DNA of 5,196 nucleotides from NCBI GenBank assembly GCA_013139395.1, contig WTAX01000377.1, positions 1 through 5,196 of the forward strand. The letters run 5' to 3'. Below the pieces are notes generated by a model, which ran no database searches, was not told where the DNA came from, and saw nothing but the letters and a program-made list of their open reading frames with translations. This document shows, piece after piece, positions 1 through 5,189 of this stretch (the stretch's first letter is position 1; each line of letters starts with the position of its first letter). The position numbers were made by a program, and so were the translations under genes. This stretch comes from Gammaproteobacteria bacterium (GTDB lineage Bacteria; Pseudomonadota; Gammaproteobacteria; GRL18).

Positions 1-61
1 GTCTATCACTTAGCTACCTAATTTAGCTATACGATAACTACAAGAAGCATCGCCTGATATC

Positions 62-1291
62 ATGTTTAGTTTTTTAAAGCGCAATAAAGAGACCAGCAAG
101 AAGCAAAACAGTTCCCCTGATTTGCCCAATTCCTCTGATCCGAGCAATAATCCGGATACCGATGAACCTATAAAATCTGCTGACAGCCATGAGCTGGAAA
201 ACAGCCATGAGCCAGTAAGCAGCCCTGAGCCCGAAAACAGCCCCGAGCCCGTTATTCATTCAAAACAGGTTATTCCCCCTGATCCTGTCGATAACTCAGA
301 GTTAGAAAACAGCACTGAGCCTAAAAACAGTTCTGCATCCGATAACACTTCTGAACCCACCAAAAAAAGTCTGTTTGGTCGTCTAAAACAACGTCTGAGC
401 AAGACCCGTAGTTCTATTACCGATGGTATCAGCAATGCCATTCTCGGCAAAAAAGAAATCGATGATGAGCTACTCGAAGAGATTGAAACACAGTTATTAG
501 TCTCGGATATGGGTGTTGAAGCCAGTATGTCCATTATTGATAGTCTCACTGATCGTATTTCTCGCAAGCAGTTATCCGATGCTGACTCCCTGTTTCAGGC
601 ACTCGAAGAAGAAATGAATACACTTCTGGAGCCTGTTGATGTACCACTTACGATTGATACCAGTAAAAAACCTTATGTGATCCTCATGGTTGGCATCAAT
701 GGTGCCGGAAAAACAACCACTATTGGCAAATTGGCTAAAAAGTTCCAAAATGAAGGTCATTCAGTCATGCTCGCTGCTGGCGATACCTTCCGTGCCGCCG
801 CTGTTGAGCAATTACAGGTTTGGGGTGAACGTAATGATATTCCGGTCATAGCTCAGCATACTGGTGCTGATTCCGCTTCTGTCATTTTTGATGCCATTGA
901 AGCCGGTAAAGCCCGAAATGTCGATATTGTCATTGCTGATACAGCCGGGCGGCTGCACACTCAAACAAATTTGATGGATGAATTAGCTAAAGTCAAACGG
1001 GTTGCTGCCAAAGTGGACGCCAGCGCACCGCATGAAATTATGCTGGTAGTCGATGCTGGCACCGGACAAAATGCCTTAAATCAGGCAGAGCAGTTTAATA
1101 AAACGGTTGGTCTGAGCGGTATTACCGTCACCAAGCTGGATGGTACGGCAAAAGGTGGTATTATCTTTGCCATTGCCAAAAAGCTGCAAATTCCCATTCG
1201 TTTTATTGGCGTGGGTGAAAGTATTGATGATTTACGTCCTTTTAACGGTAAAGAATTTGTCAGTGCACTGTTAAGTCGGGATAATTCTTAA
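62..1291 (+). CDS. ftsY: Signal recognition particle receptor FtsY (SRP GTPase)
   Basis: FtsY is the bacterial SRP receptor. It binds the Ffh-4.5S RNA complex at the inner membrane and hands ribosomes translating membrane proteins to SecYEG, with reciprocal GTP hydrolysis. The 409-residue protein has an acidic, Ser/Pro/Glu/Asn-rich N-terminal region (about 10-100), then a basic amphipathic segment (about 101-118, SLFGRLKQRLSK) like the membrane-binding helix of other FtsY proteins, then the N and G domains to the C-terminus. GTPase motifs are complete: P-loop GINGAGKTTT (211-220), DTFRAAA (241-247), DTAGR (293-297), TKLD (357-360) and GVGE (383-386). ATG at 62 is the first possible start, since an in-frame stop lies at 35-37, and MFSFLKR is a typical FtsY beginning. 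No good Shine-Dalgarno precedes it; AAGAAG lies 14 nt upstream. No convincing promoter or gene is visible in bases 1-61. It is followed 46 nt later by ftsE, the usual gammaproteobacterial order. Confidence 0.97.
   Translation: MFSFLKRNKETSKKQNSSPDLPNSSDPSNNPDTDEPIKSADSHELENSHEPVSSPEPENSPEPVIHSKQVIPPDPVDNSELENSTEPKNSSASDNTSEPTKKSLFGRLKQRLSKTRSSITDGISNAILGKKEIDDELLEEIETQLLVSDMGVEASMSIIDSLTDRISRKQLSDADSLFQALEEEMNTLLEPVDVPLTIDTSKKPYVILMVGINGAGKTTTIGKLAKKFQNEGHSVMLAAGDTFRAAAVEQLQVWGERNDIPVIAQHTGADSASVIFDAIEAGKARNVDIVIADTAGRLHTQTNLMDELAKVKRVAAKVDASAPHEIMLVVDAGTGQNALNQAEQFNKTVGLSGITVTKLDGTAKGGIIFAIAKKLQIPIRFIGVGESIDDLRPFNGKEFVSALLSRDNS
182..253 (+). repeat. 18-bp tandem repeats in the acidic domain of ftsY
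   Basis: Four consecutive 18-bp units encode DSHELE, NSHEPV, SSPEPE and NSPEPV (residues 41-64). The DNA units share the core ACAGCC-TGAGCC with few changes. More diverged units of the same six-residue period follow at about 308-361 (NSTEPK, NSSASD, NTSEPT). The pattern indicates that the acidic linker grew by in-frame duplication of a short unit. The period keeps the reading frame and the negative charge. Confidence 0.8.
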
Positions 1292-1312
1292 TTAATGGAT
1301 GAACATTAATTA
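1289..1312 (+). other. Intercistronic hairpin between ftsY and ftsE
   Basis: A perfect 9-bp inverted repeat, TAATTAATG and CATTAATTA, is separated by the six-base loop GATGAA. It starts at the ftsY stop codon and ends before the ftsE ribosome binding site. A further T-G wobble pair is possible outside it. The stem is almost all A-T and has no following T-run, so it does not look like an intrinsic terminator. A processing or mRNA-stability element, or a protein-binding palindrome, is possible. Confidence 0.5.
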
Positions 1313-1337
1313 GCTTATATAAGGAAACCATTTATCC

Positions 1338-2030
1338 ATGATTCTGTTTGATCAGGTCAGCAAGCGATATCAGGGGGGTAATGAAGCCCTCAGCAATGTC
1401 AATTTTCACCTGCATCCGGGAGAAATGGCTTTTTTGACGGGTCATTCCGGTGCCGGTAAAAGTACCTTATTAAAACTAATCGCCTTAATTGAACGTGCAT
1501 CCACCGGCAATGTCATTATCGGTGGTAAAAATCTCAACAAAGTAGGGCGTCATACCCTGCCCTATCTACGCCGCAATATGGGCATTATTTTTCAGGACTA
1601 TCAATTACTCTATGATAGAACAGTATTTGACAATGTCGCTCTACCCCTTATTATCAGTGGTTTTTCCTCACGTGAAGTTAAGAAACGAGTCCATGCGGCA
1701 TTGGATAAAGTGGGTTTGCTGCGCTTTGAAAAAAAATATCCAATTACACTTTCAGGTGGTGAACAGCAACGTGTCAGTATTGCCCGTGCAGTGGTCAACA
1801 AGCCTGCACTATTATTAGCCGATGAACCAACTGGTAATCTTGATCCGGATTTATCACGTGAAATTATGGATTTATTTATGGCCTTTAATCAGGTGGGTGT
1901 TACGGTACTCATCGCCACCCATGATATCCCGCTAATCAAGCAACTGGATAAACGTATTATTCAGCTCAGTCACGGACAGCTTAATCCCGGAATAAGCAGC
2001 AGCACAGATCAGTTCACGGTGAATTCTTAA
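1338..2030 (+). CDS. ftsE: Cell division ATP-binding protein FtsE
   Basis: FtsE is the cytoplasmic ABC-type ATPase of the FtsEX complex, which works at the division septum and uses ATP hydrolysis to drive conformational changes that activate peptidoglycan hydrolases through FtsX. At 230 residues it is close to the usual length. All nucleotide-binding motifs are present: Walker [10 protein letters not shown] (35-43), Q-loop glutamine Q86, signature LSGGEQQR (138-145), Walker B LLLADEP (158-164) with catalytic E163, and the switch histidine H195. The start at 1338 is preceded by AAGGA at 1321-1325, with a rather long spacing of 12 nt. The C-terminal tail after about residue 212 (Ser/Thr/Asn-rich) is poorly conserved. 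The stop is one base before the ftsX ATG, so the two are translationally linked, as expected for subunits of one complex. Confidence 0.97.
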   Translation: MILFDQVSKRYQGGNEALSNVNFHLHPGEMAFLTGHSGAGKSTLLKLIALIERASTGNVIIGGKNLNKVGRHTLPYLRRNMGIIFQDYQLLYDRTVFDNVALPLIISGFSSREVKKRVHAALDKVGLLRFEKKYPITLSGGEQQRVSIARAVVNKPALLLADEPTGNLDPDLSREIMDLFMAFNQVGVTVLIATHDIPLIKQLDKRIIQLSHGQLNPGISSSTDQFTVNS

Positions 2031-2031
2031 T

Positions 2032-3036
2032 ATGCTTACAGATAATACCAATGGTTCGCGTAACAACAACGTCAGTTCTGTACAACTCAGGCAGTTAAAA
2101 CCCAGTTTTTCATCTCGCTTTAAAGAATTTTTTATTCGTCATCTGCAGGTGTTTTTCTATTCTCTGGGTTTATTAAGCCGCTCACCATTTGCGACCCTGA
2201 TGACCGCTTCAGCTTTGGGTATTGCCCTGGCTTTGCCGGCAGGTCTGTATGTGATACTTGATCACGCCAGTCAGCTTTCCGGGGATATGAATAGTATTAA
2301 TCAAATATCTTTGTTTATGAAAAAAGATACGTCTGACAAACGCATTAAAGCCATTCAAAAAAAGTTACACGCTTATCCGGAAATAGCTCAGGTCAAACAC
2401 ATTAATCGAGCGGCGGCATTACAGGAATTCCAGGATAATTCAGGTTTTGGTGATGCACTAAAAGCCTTAAAAAACAATCCCTTGCCTGATTTATTGATAG
2501 TGTACCCCAGTTTGACGCATAGTGATCCGCAACAAATTAGTACGCTGTTAATTGAGCTAAAAAAAATCAAACAAGTCGACCTGGTACAGCTGGATATTCA
2601 ATGGCTGCAGCGTCTTTATGCCATTATTAATATTGGTCAGAGGGGTGTGTTGATTATTGGCAGTCTGCTGGCATTAGCCGTATTGCTGATTATCGGCAAT
2701 ACTATACGGCTTGCTATTGAAAATCGACGCAGTGAAATTGTGGTAATGAAATTAATCGGCGGCACCGATAGTTTTATTCGCCGTCCATTTCTTTATACGG
2801 GTTTCTGGTATGGCTTGCTGGGCAGTTTAATTGCTGTACTGCTGGTAAATATTTCCCTCATTATCATCAATGATCCCCTGGCCCACCTATCATCCCTTTA
2901 TGATAATAATTTATTTTCACTTGGCTTGATGGGGATTAAGATCAGCAGTACCTTACTACTTTCCGGCTGTCTGCTTGGGCTTCTTGGCGCACGAATCGCC
3001 GTTGGAAAACACCTTAAAGAAATTGAACCTAAATAA
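2032..3036 (+). CDS. ftsX: Cell division protein FtsX, membrane subunit of FtsEX
   Basis: FtsX is the inner-membrane partner of FtsE. In E. coli its periplasmic domain recruits EnvC, the activator of AmiA/AmiB amidases, and FtsEX helps assemble the divisome. The 334-residue protein shows the family topology: a cytoplasmic N-terminus, one membrane span at about 55-77, a periplasmic domain of about 125 residues, then three spans at about 205-227, 256-278 and 303-324. The conserved cytoplasmic loop EIVVMKLIGGTDSFIRRPF (235-253), which contacts FtsE in type VII ABC systems, is intact. The ATG follows the ftsE stop (TAA at 2028-2030) by a single base. Its ribosome binding site GGTGA (2018-2022) lies inside the end of ftsE, implying coupled translation. 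The N-terminal 30 residues are polar and Asn/Ser-rich, as is common and variable in this family. Confidence 0.95.
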   Translation: MLTDNTNGSRNNNVSSVQLRQLKPSFSSRFKEFFIRHLQVFFYSLGLLSRSPFATLMTASALGIALALPAGLYVILDHASQLSGDMNSINQISLFMKKDTSDKRIKAIQKKLHAYPEIAQVKHINRAAALQEFQDNSGFGDALKALKNNPLPDLLIVYPSLTHSDPQQISTLLIELKKIKQVDLVQLDIQWLQRLYAIINIGQRGVLIIGSLLALAVLLIIGNTIRLAIENRRSEIVVMKLIGGTDSFIRRPFLYTGFWYGLLGSLIAVLLVNISLIIINDPLAHLSSLYDNNLFSLGLMGIKISSTLLLSGCLLGLLGARIAVGKHLKEIEPK

Positions 3037-3048
3037 TTGCTTTAGTGC

Positions 3049-3065
3049 CTAGGAGCTTGTCCTAG
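3049..3065. terminator. Possible weak bidirectional hairpin between ftsX and the small minus-strand gene
   Basis: The arms CTAGGA (3049-3054) and TCCTAG (3060-3065) form a perfect 6-bp stem around the loop GCTTG, 12 nt after the ftsX stop and 29 nt beyond the end of the converging small gene. No run of T follows on either strand, so intrinsic termination is uncertain. A second weak stem (ATTGA 3070-3074 with TCAAT 3086-3090) lies beside it. The convergent position is the main support. Confidence 0.3.
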
Positions 3066-3094
3066 CAATATTGATTGTTCACGGCTCAATTATT

Positions 3095-3268
3095 CTATTG
3101 CTCTTTACCTGCAGCTTCTAACTTTTCTTTTTTTTCTTTATTTTTTGAGTAGAGATAAACAATCAAATTCTTTGATAAAAACATGACGGCCATAAAGCAT
3201 AAGCCAATAAGAAAACCCAACCAGGGCTTTTCTTGTAGTATTGTAATAAACCAGAGTGAATTCCCCAT
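3095..3268 (-). CDS. Small single-span membrane protein, unknown function (57 aa)
   Basis: Not recognised with certainty. The frame runs from ATG at 3268 down to TAG at 3097-3095 and encodes 57 residues. A good Shine-Dalgarno, AAAGGA at 3282-3277, lies 8 nt before the ATG. The product begins MGNSLWFITILQ, followed by KPW and a hydrophobic stretch (about 17-40, GFLIGLCFMAVMF then LIVYLY) that should cross the membrane once. It ends in a highly charged Lys/Glu tail (42-57, KNKEKKEKLEAAGKEQ), predicted to sit in the cytoplasm by the positive-inside rule. The overall plan loosely resembles short one-span proteins such as the DUF3149 type, but I cannot confirm this. It converges on ftsX and diverges from the ankyrin lipoprotein gene. 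It is supported by the start, ribosome binding site, candidate -10 and coherent membrane-protein composition. Confidence 0.7.
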   Translation of the reverse strand: MGNSLWFITILQEKPWLGFLIGLCFMAVMFLSKNLIVYLYSKNKEKKEKLEAAGKEQ

Positions 3269-3293
3269 AGCAGTATTCCTTTATATTTTTAAC

Positions 3294-3308
3294 ACAAATT
3301 ATATTTGT
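3294..3308 (-). promoter_or_regulatory. Palindrome containing a TATAAT -10 for the small membrane-protein gene
   Basis: ACAAAT (3294-3299) and ATTTGT (3303-3308) form a perfect 6-3-6 palindrome. Read on the minus strand it contains a consensus TATAAT at 3303-3298. This would place transcription start near 3291, about 23 nt before the ATG at 3268. No good -35 is seen at the right distance, so the promoter may need an activator, or the palindrome may be an operator. The match may also reflect chance in AT-rich DNA. Confidence 0.35.
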
Positions 3309-3411
3309 TCTTATGTTAATGATCTTATTGTTTCGCTTCGGTAATAATAATCACATAAATCAATAATTTATTCCTATAAGCTGTTTATATTATTTTTTAA
3401 AGGCAGTTGCA

Positions 3412-4005
3412 ATGAATTTAGTTAATTTTCGTATACTATTTGCTGTTATTTTTTTTACCATCATTTTCCTTTTACTTAGCGCTTGTGATAGTTCATCTGA
3501 TGCAAAAAACAGCACAAAAGATCTCACACCTGAGCTAATTAGCCTTGCTGAAAGTGGTGATTTAAACAAACTTAATCAGCTGCTCTCTTTAGGTGAAAGC
3601 CCTGACATACAAGATAGTTGTCAATGGACACCACTTATGAAGGCGGCCCAGTACGGCCATATTGATATCGTCCAGGCACTGCTGAAAAGCGGTGCTCAGG
3701 TCGATCAAACCGATAAAGGCAGTTATACGGCACTTCTTCTGGCAGCTTCTCGAAATCATTCAGATATTGTGTCGCTATTACTTGAGCATGGTGCAAACAT
3801 CAATCATCAGGAAAAAACAATGGGCTGGAGCGCTTTAATCTGGGCAGCTAAATTAAACTATAAATCCACTGTTGAGGTTTTATTAACCCATAAGGCTAAT
3901 CGTCTATTAAAGGATTTTCAAGGCAATACAGCCCTCATATGGGCAAATAAAATACAATCTATTGAGCTCATTCATCTTCTTGAAGCGTCAGAAAAAACTG
4001 AATAA
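3412..4005 (+). CDS. Ankyrin-repeat lipoprotein
   Basis: The 197-residue product has a lipoprotein signal peptide: a hydrophobic stretch (about 8-22) followed by the lipobox LSAC with the acylated cysteine at C25. The mature part is a short Ser/Asp/Lys linker (26-38) and then ankyrin repeats: a degenerate one at about 39-70, clear ones at about 71-103 (WTPLMKAAQYGHIDIVQALL), 104-137 (YTALLLAASRNHSDIVSLLL) and 138-170 (WSALIWAAKLNYKSTVEVLL), and a partial one to the end (NTALIWANK). Ankyrin repeats bind other proteins, so a periplasmic scaffold or inhibitor role is inferred; no catalytic domain is present. Aspartate directly after the cysteine (D26) is the inner-membrane retention signal in enterics, though that rule is not universal. 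AAAGG at 3399-3403 lies 8 nt before the ATG. It sits between ftsX and rpoH with its own 143-nt upstream region, divergent from the small gene, and no convincing promoter was identified. The partner is unknown. Confidence 0.85.
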   Translation: MNLVNFRILFAVIFFTIIFLLLSACDSSSDAKNSTKDLTPELISLAESGDLNKLNQLLSLGESPDIQDSCQWTPLMKAAQYGHIDIVQALLKSGAQVDQTDKGSYTALLLAASRNHSDIVSLLLEHGANINHQEKTMGWSALIWAAKLNYKSTVEVLLTHKANRLLKDFQGNTALIWANKIQSIELIHLLEASEKTE

Positions 4006-4147
4006 TCAATATAACTAGTAACTATTCAATTTATATTACCATACTATTTTACTTGGTTATTATTTTCTGATATTCTTCTGTTTCTGATTTATTTATAAAT
4101 GACACTAACTCAACATTATTTCCACATAATTAATCACGAAATAAGTT

Positions 4148-4174
4148 GAACTTTATTAAAAATTAGCACTCTAT
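4148..4174 (+). promoter_or_regulatory. Candidate sigma-E (RpoE) type promoter of rpoH
   Basis: GAACTT at 4148-4153 matches the sigma-E -35 core. After 16 bases comes TCTAT at 4170-4174, matching three of five bases of the TCTGA -10. The same -35 core and 16-base spacing occur in the RpoE-dependent promoter of E. coli rpoH. The overlapping TTGAAC (4146-4151) could alternatively be a -35 for the housekeeping sigma factor, but no good -10 lies at 17 nt. Transcription would start near 4181, giving a leader of about 145 nt. The -10 lies within the CIRCE. Confidence 0.45.
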
Positions 4175-4189
4175 TACAAAGAGTGCTAA
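4163..4189 (+). promoter_or_regulatory. CIRCE element, HrcA repressor operator
   Basis: The arms TTAGCACTC (4163-4171) and GAGTGCTAA (4181-4189) match the CIRCE consensus at all 18 positions, with the canonical nine-base spacer. CIRCE is the binding site of the heat-shock repressor HrcA, whose activity in studied bacteria depends on GroEL; it usually controls groESL and dnaK operons. Here it sits 134 nt before the rpoH ATG, with no other gene between. It overlaps the -10 of the sigma-E-like promoter and the likely -35 area of a second AT-rich -10 (TATATT, 4207-4212). Bound HrcA should therefore block rpoH transcription. The site identity is read directly; repression of rpoH is inferred, and hrcA itself is not in the window. 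Confidence 0.95.
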
Positions 4190-4221
4190 AATTTGCAACT
4201 GTTTTATATATTATGGCTGCA

Positions 4222-4298
4222 ATCTCAATCAGTTAAGGCTTTCTTACAATAGATACACAAGCCCTTAACCAATAATGAATTTAAATTAAAATTGAGAT
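4222..4298 (+). promoter_or_regulatory. Structured rpoH leader, nested inverted repeats
   Basis: ATCTCAAT (4222-4229) is perfectly complementary to ATTGAGAT (4291-4298). Inside it, GTTAAGG (4232-4238) pairs with CCTTAAC (4263-4269) and, past one bulged C, CTT (4239-4241) with AAG (4259-4261). The result is an 8-bp closing stem around a 10-bp hairpin with a 17-nt loop, plus a small palindrome at 4278-4287. The loop starts with TCTT (4242-4245), which can pair with AAGG of the rpoH ribosome binding site (4311-4314). The structure ends 12 nt before that site. A thermosensitive or ligand-responsive leader is possible; it matches no RNA thermometer class I recognise. Confidence 0.45.
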
Positions 4299-4323
4299 AA
4301 ACCCCGTAAAAAGGAAAATATTT

Positions 4324-5178
4324 ATGACTACAAAATCTTTAGCTATACCATTAGCGGTACCGACAGGCAGCCTTGAGAGTTATATCAGCGCTGCTAATAC
4401 GATCCCTATGCTTACTGCTGAAGAGGAATCTTCCCTGGGTCAACAAGTCAAGGATAGTGGTGACCTTGATGCGGCGCAACGTATGATTATGTCTCACCTG
4501 CGTTTTGTTGTGCATATTGCCCGTGGTTACCGTGGTTATGGTCTACCTCAGGGTGATTTGATTCAAGAAGGTAATATTGGCCTGATGAAAGCCGTTAAAC
4601 GCTTTGATCCTGACAAAAAAGTACGTCTGGTCTCTTTTGCAGTACATTGGATTAAAGCCGAGATTCATGAATATATTCTGCGTAACTGGCGTATAGTTAA
4701 AATTGCCACTACCAAAGCACAACGTAAATTATTCTTTAATCTGCGCCGTAAGAAAAAACGTTTAGGCTGGTTTTCTGACGAAGAAGTCCATACCGTTGCT
4801 GAAGAACTGGGGGTAACCACTAAAGATGTCTTGCAGATGGAAGCACGTCTGACCTATCAGGATAATGCTTTTGATGGTTATGATGAGGAAGACAATGAAA
4901 ATACACCTGTCATCCCGGCAAATTATTTAGAGTCCGCTGAGCCATCACCAGAACAATCTCTGATTACCTCTGACACTAAAAAGAATCAGTCTAACCTACT
5001 GCATTCTGCGTTAGCGACTTTGGATGATCGGAGCCGTGATATTGTTTCTCAGCGCTGGCTAAATGACGACAAGCAGACACTTCAGGAACTTGCAGGAAAG
5101 TATGATATTTCTGCTGAACGTGTCAGACAGCTGGAAAATAATGCCATGAAAAAGCTCAGAGCTTCTATGGTTGCCTAA
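4324..5178 (+). CDS. rpoH: RNA polymerase sigma factor RpoH (sigma-32), heat shock
   Basis: RpoH directs RNA polymerase to heat-shock promoters for chaperone and protease genes such as dnaK, groESL, clpB and lon. At 284 residues it has the full family length. Region 2 runs from about 50 to 130, with [12 protein letters not shown] (58-69), [19 protein letters not shown] (78-96) and the promoter-melting and -10 recognition segment [20 protein letters not shown] (103-122). The diagnostic RpoH box QRKLFFNLR (133-141) follows. Region 4.2, a helix-turn-helix for the -35, is at about 252-278 (LQELAGKY...[17 protein letters not shown]). I55 aligns with E. coli I54, a residue needed there for SRP-dependent membrane targeting and turnover. 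The start is supported by AAGGA (4311-4315) 8 nt upstream and by an N-terminus ([10 protein letters not shown]) like that of known RpoH. Upstream lie a CIRCE, a sigma-E-like promoter and a structured leader. Only the acidic linker at about 183-220 is divergent. Confidence 0.97.
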   Translation: MTTKSLAIPLAVPTGSLESYISAANTIPMLTAEEESSLGQQVKDSGDLDAAQRMIMSHLRFVVHIARGYRGYGLPQGDLIQEGNIGLMKAVKRFDPDKKVRLVSFAVHWIKAEIHEYILRNWRIVKIATTKAQRKLFFNLRRKKKRLGWFSDEEVHTVAEELGVTTKDVLQMEARLTYQDNAFDGYDEEDNENTPVIPANYLESAEPSPEQSLITSDTKKNQSNLLHSALATLDDRSRDIVSQRWLNDDKQTLQELAGKYDISAERVRQLENNAMKKLRASMVA

Positions 5179-5184
5179 CTTTAT

Positions 5185-5189
5185 AAGGA
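5185..5189 (+). promoter_or_regulatory. Ribosome-binding-site-like motif for a gene beyond the window edge
   Basis: AAGGA lies 6 nt after the rpoH stop and ends 7 nt before the end of the window. This is the right distance for an ATG at or just past the edge. It suggests a closely spaced gene downstream of rpoH on the same strand, perhaps cotranscribed. No start codon is visible, so this stays a prediction. Confidence 0.4.

Larger units (their letters stand above)
4006..4323 (+). other. 318-nt non-coding region upstream of rpoH
   Basis: This AT-rich region contains no credible gene. The first 140 bases after the ankyrin gene show no clear terminator; only the small palindrome ATTTATAAAT (4091-4100) and a repeated TTTCTGAT (4064-4071, 4081-4088) stand out. 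From 4146 onward the region is dense with control signals: a sigma-E-like promoter, a perfect CIRCE, an AT-rich -10-like TATATT (4207-4212) just downstream of the CIRCE, nested inverted repeats (4222-4298) and the rpoH ribosome binding site AAGGA (4311-4315). Confidence 0.75.

Noticed and set aside
1..21. Possible 3' end of an upstream plus-strand gene (frame 1 ends with TAA at 19-21)
   Set aside because: Six codons are too few to support a gene; all plus-strand frames reach a stop by chance in this AT-rich stretch.
256..567. Open frame on the minus strand within ftsY
   Set aside because: It lies opposite well-conserved FtsY coding sequence, has no recognisable domain, and its serine-rich runs reflect the complement of acidic codons.
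3037..3411. Mobile element or attachment site explaining the insert between ftsX and rpoH
   Set aside because: No transposase, integrase, tRNA or matching terminal repeats are visible. The short palindrome at 3049-3065 alone is not evidence of an insertion sequence.
4091..4100. Palindrome ATTTATAAAT after the ankyrin gene as a terminator
   Set aside because: It is only 10 bp of A/T with no T-run, 85 nt beyond the stop; such palindromes are expected in AT-rich DNA.
4213..4236. Seven-codon upstream frame (ATG at 4213, TAA at 4234-4236) in the rpoH leader, a possible leader peptide
   Set aside because: It has no Shine-Dalgarno (preceding bases are TTTTATATATT) and no run of regulatory codons, and it overlaps the candidate -10 and outer stem.
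4245..4250. TACAAT as a housekeeping -10 for rpoH
   Set aside because: No -35-like hexamer at 16-19 nt spacing, and it falls in the loop of the leader hairpin.
4302..4308. CCCCGTA resembling the -10 of a sigma-32 promoter, suggesting rpoH autoregulation
   Set aside because: No CTTGAAA-like -35 lies 11-15 nt upstream, and the site is only about 20 nt from the ATG.
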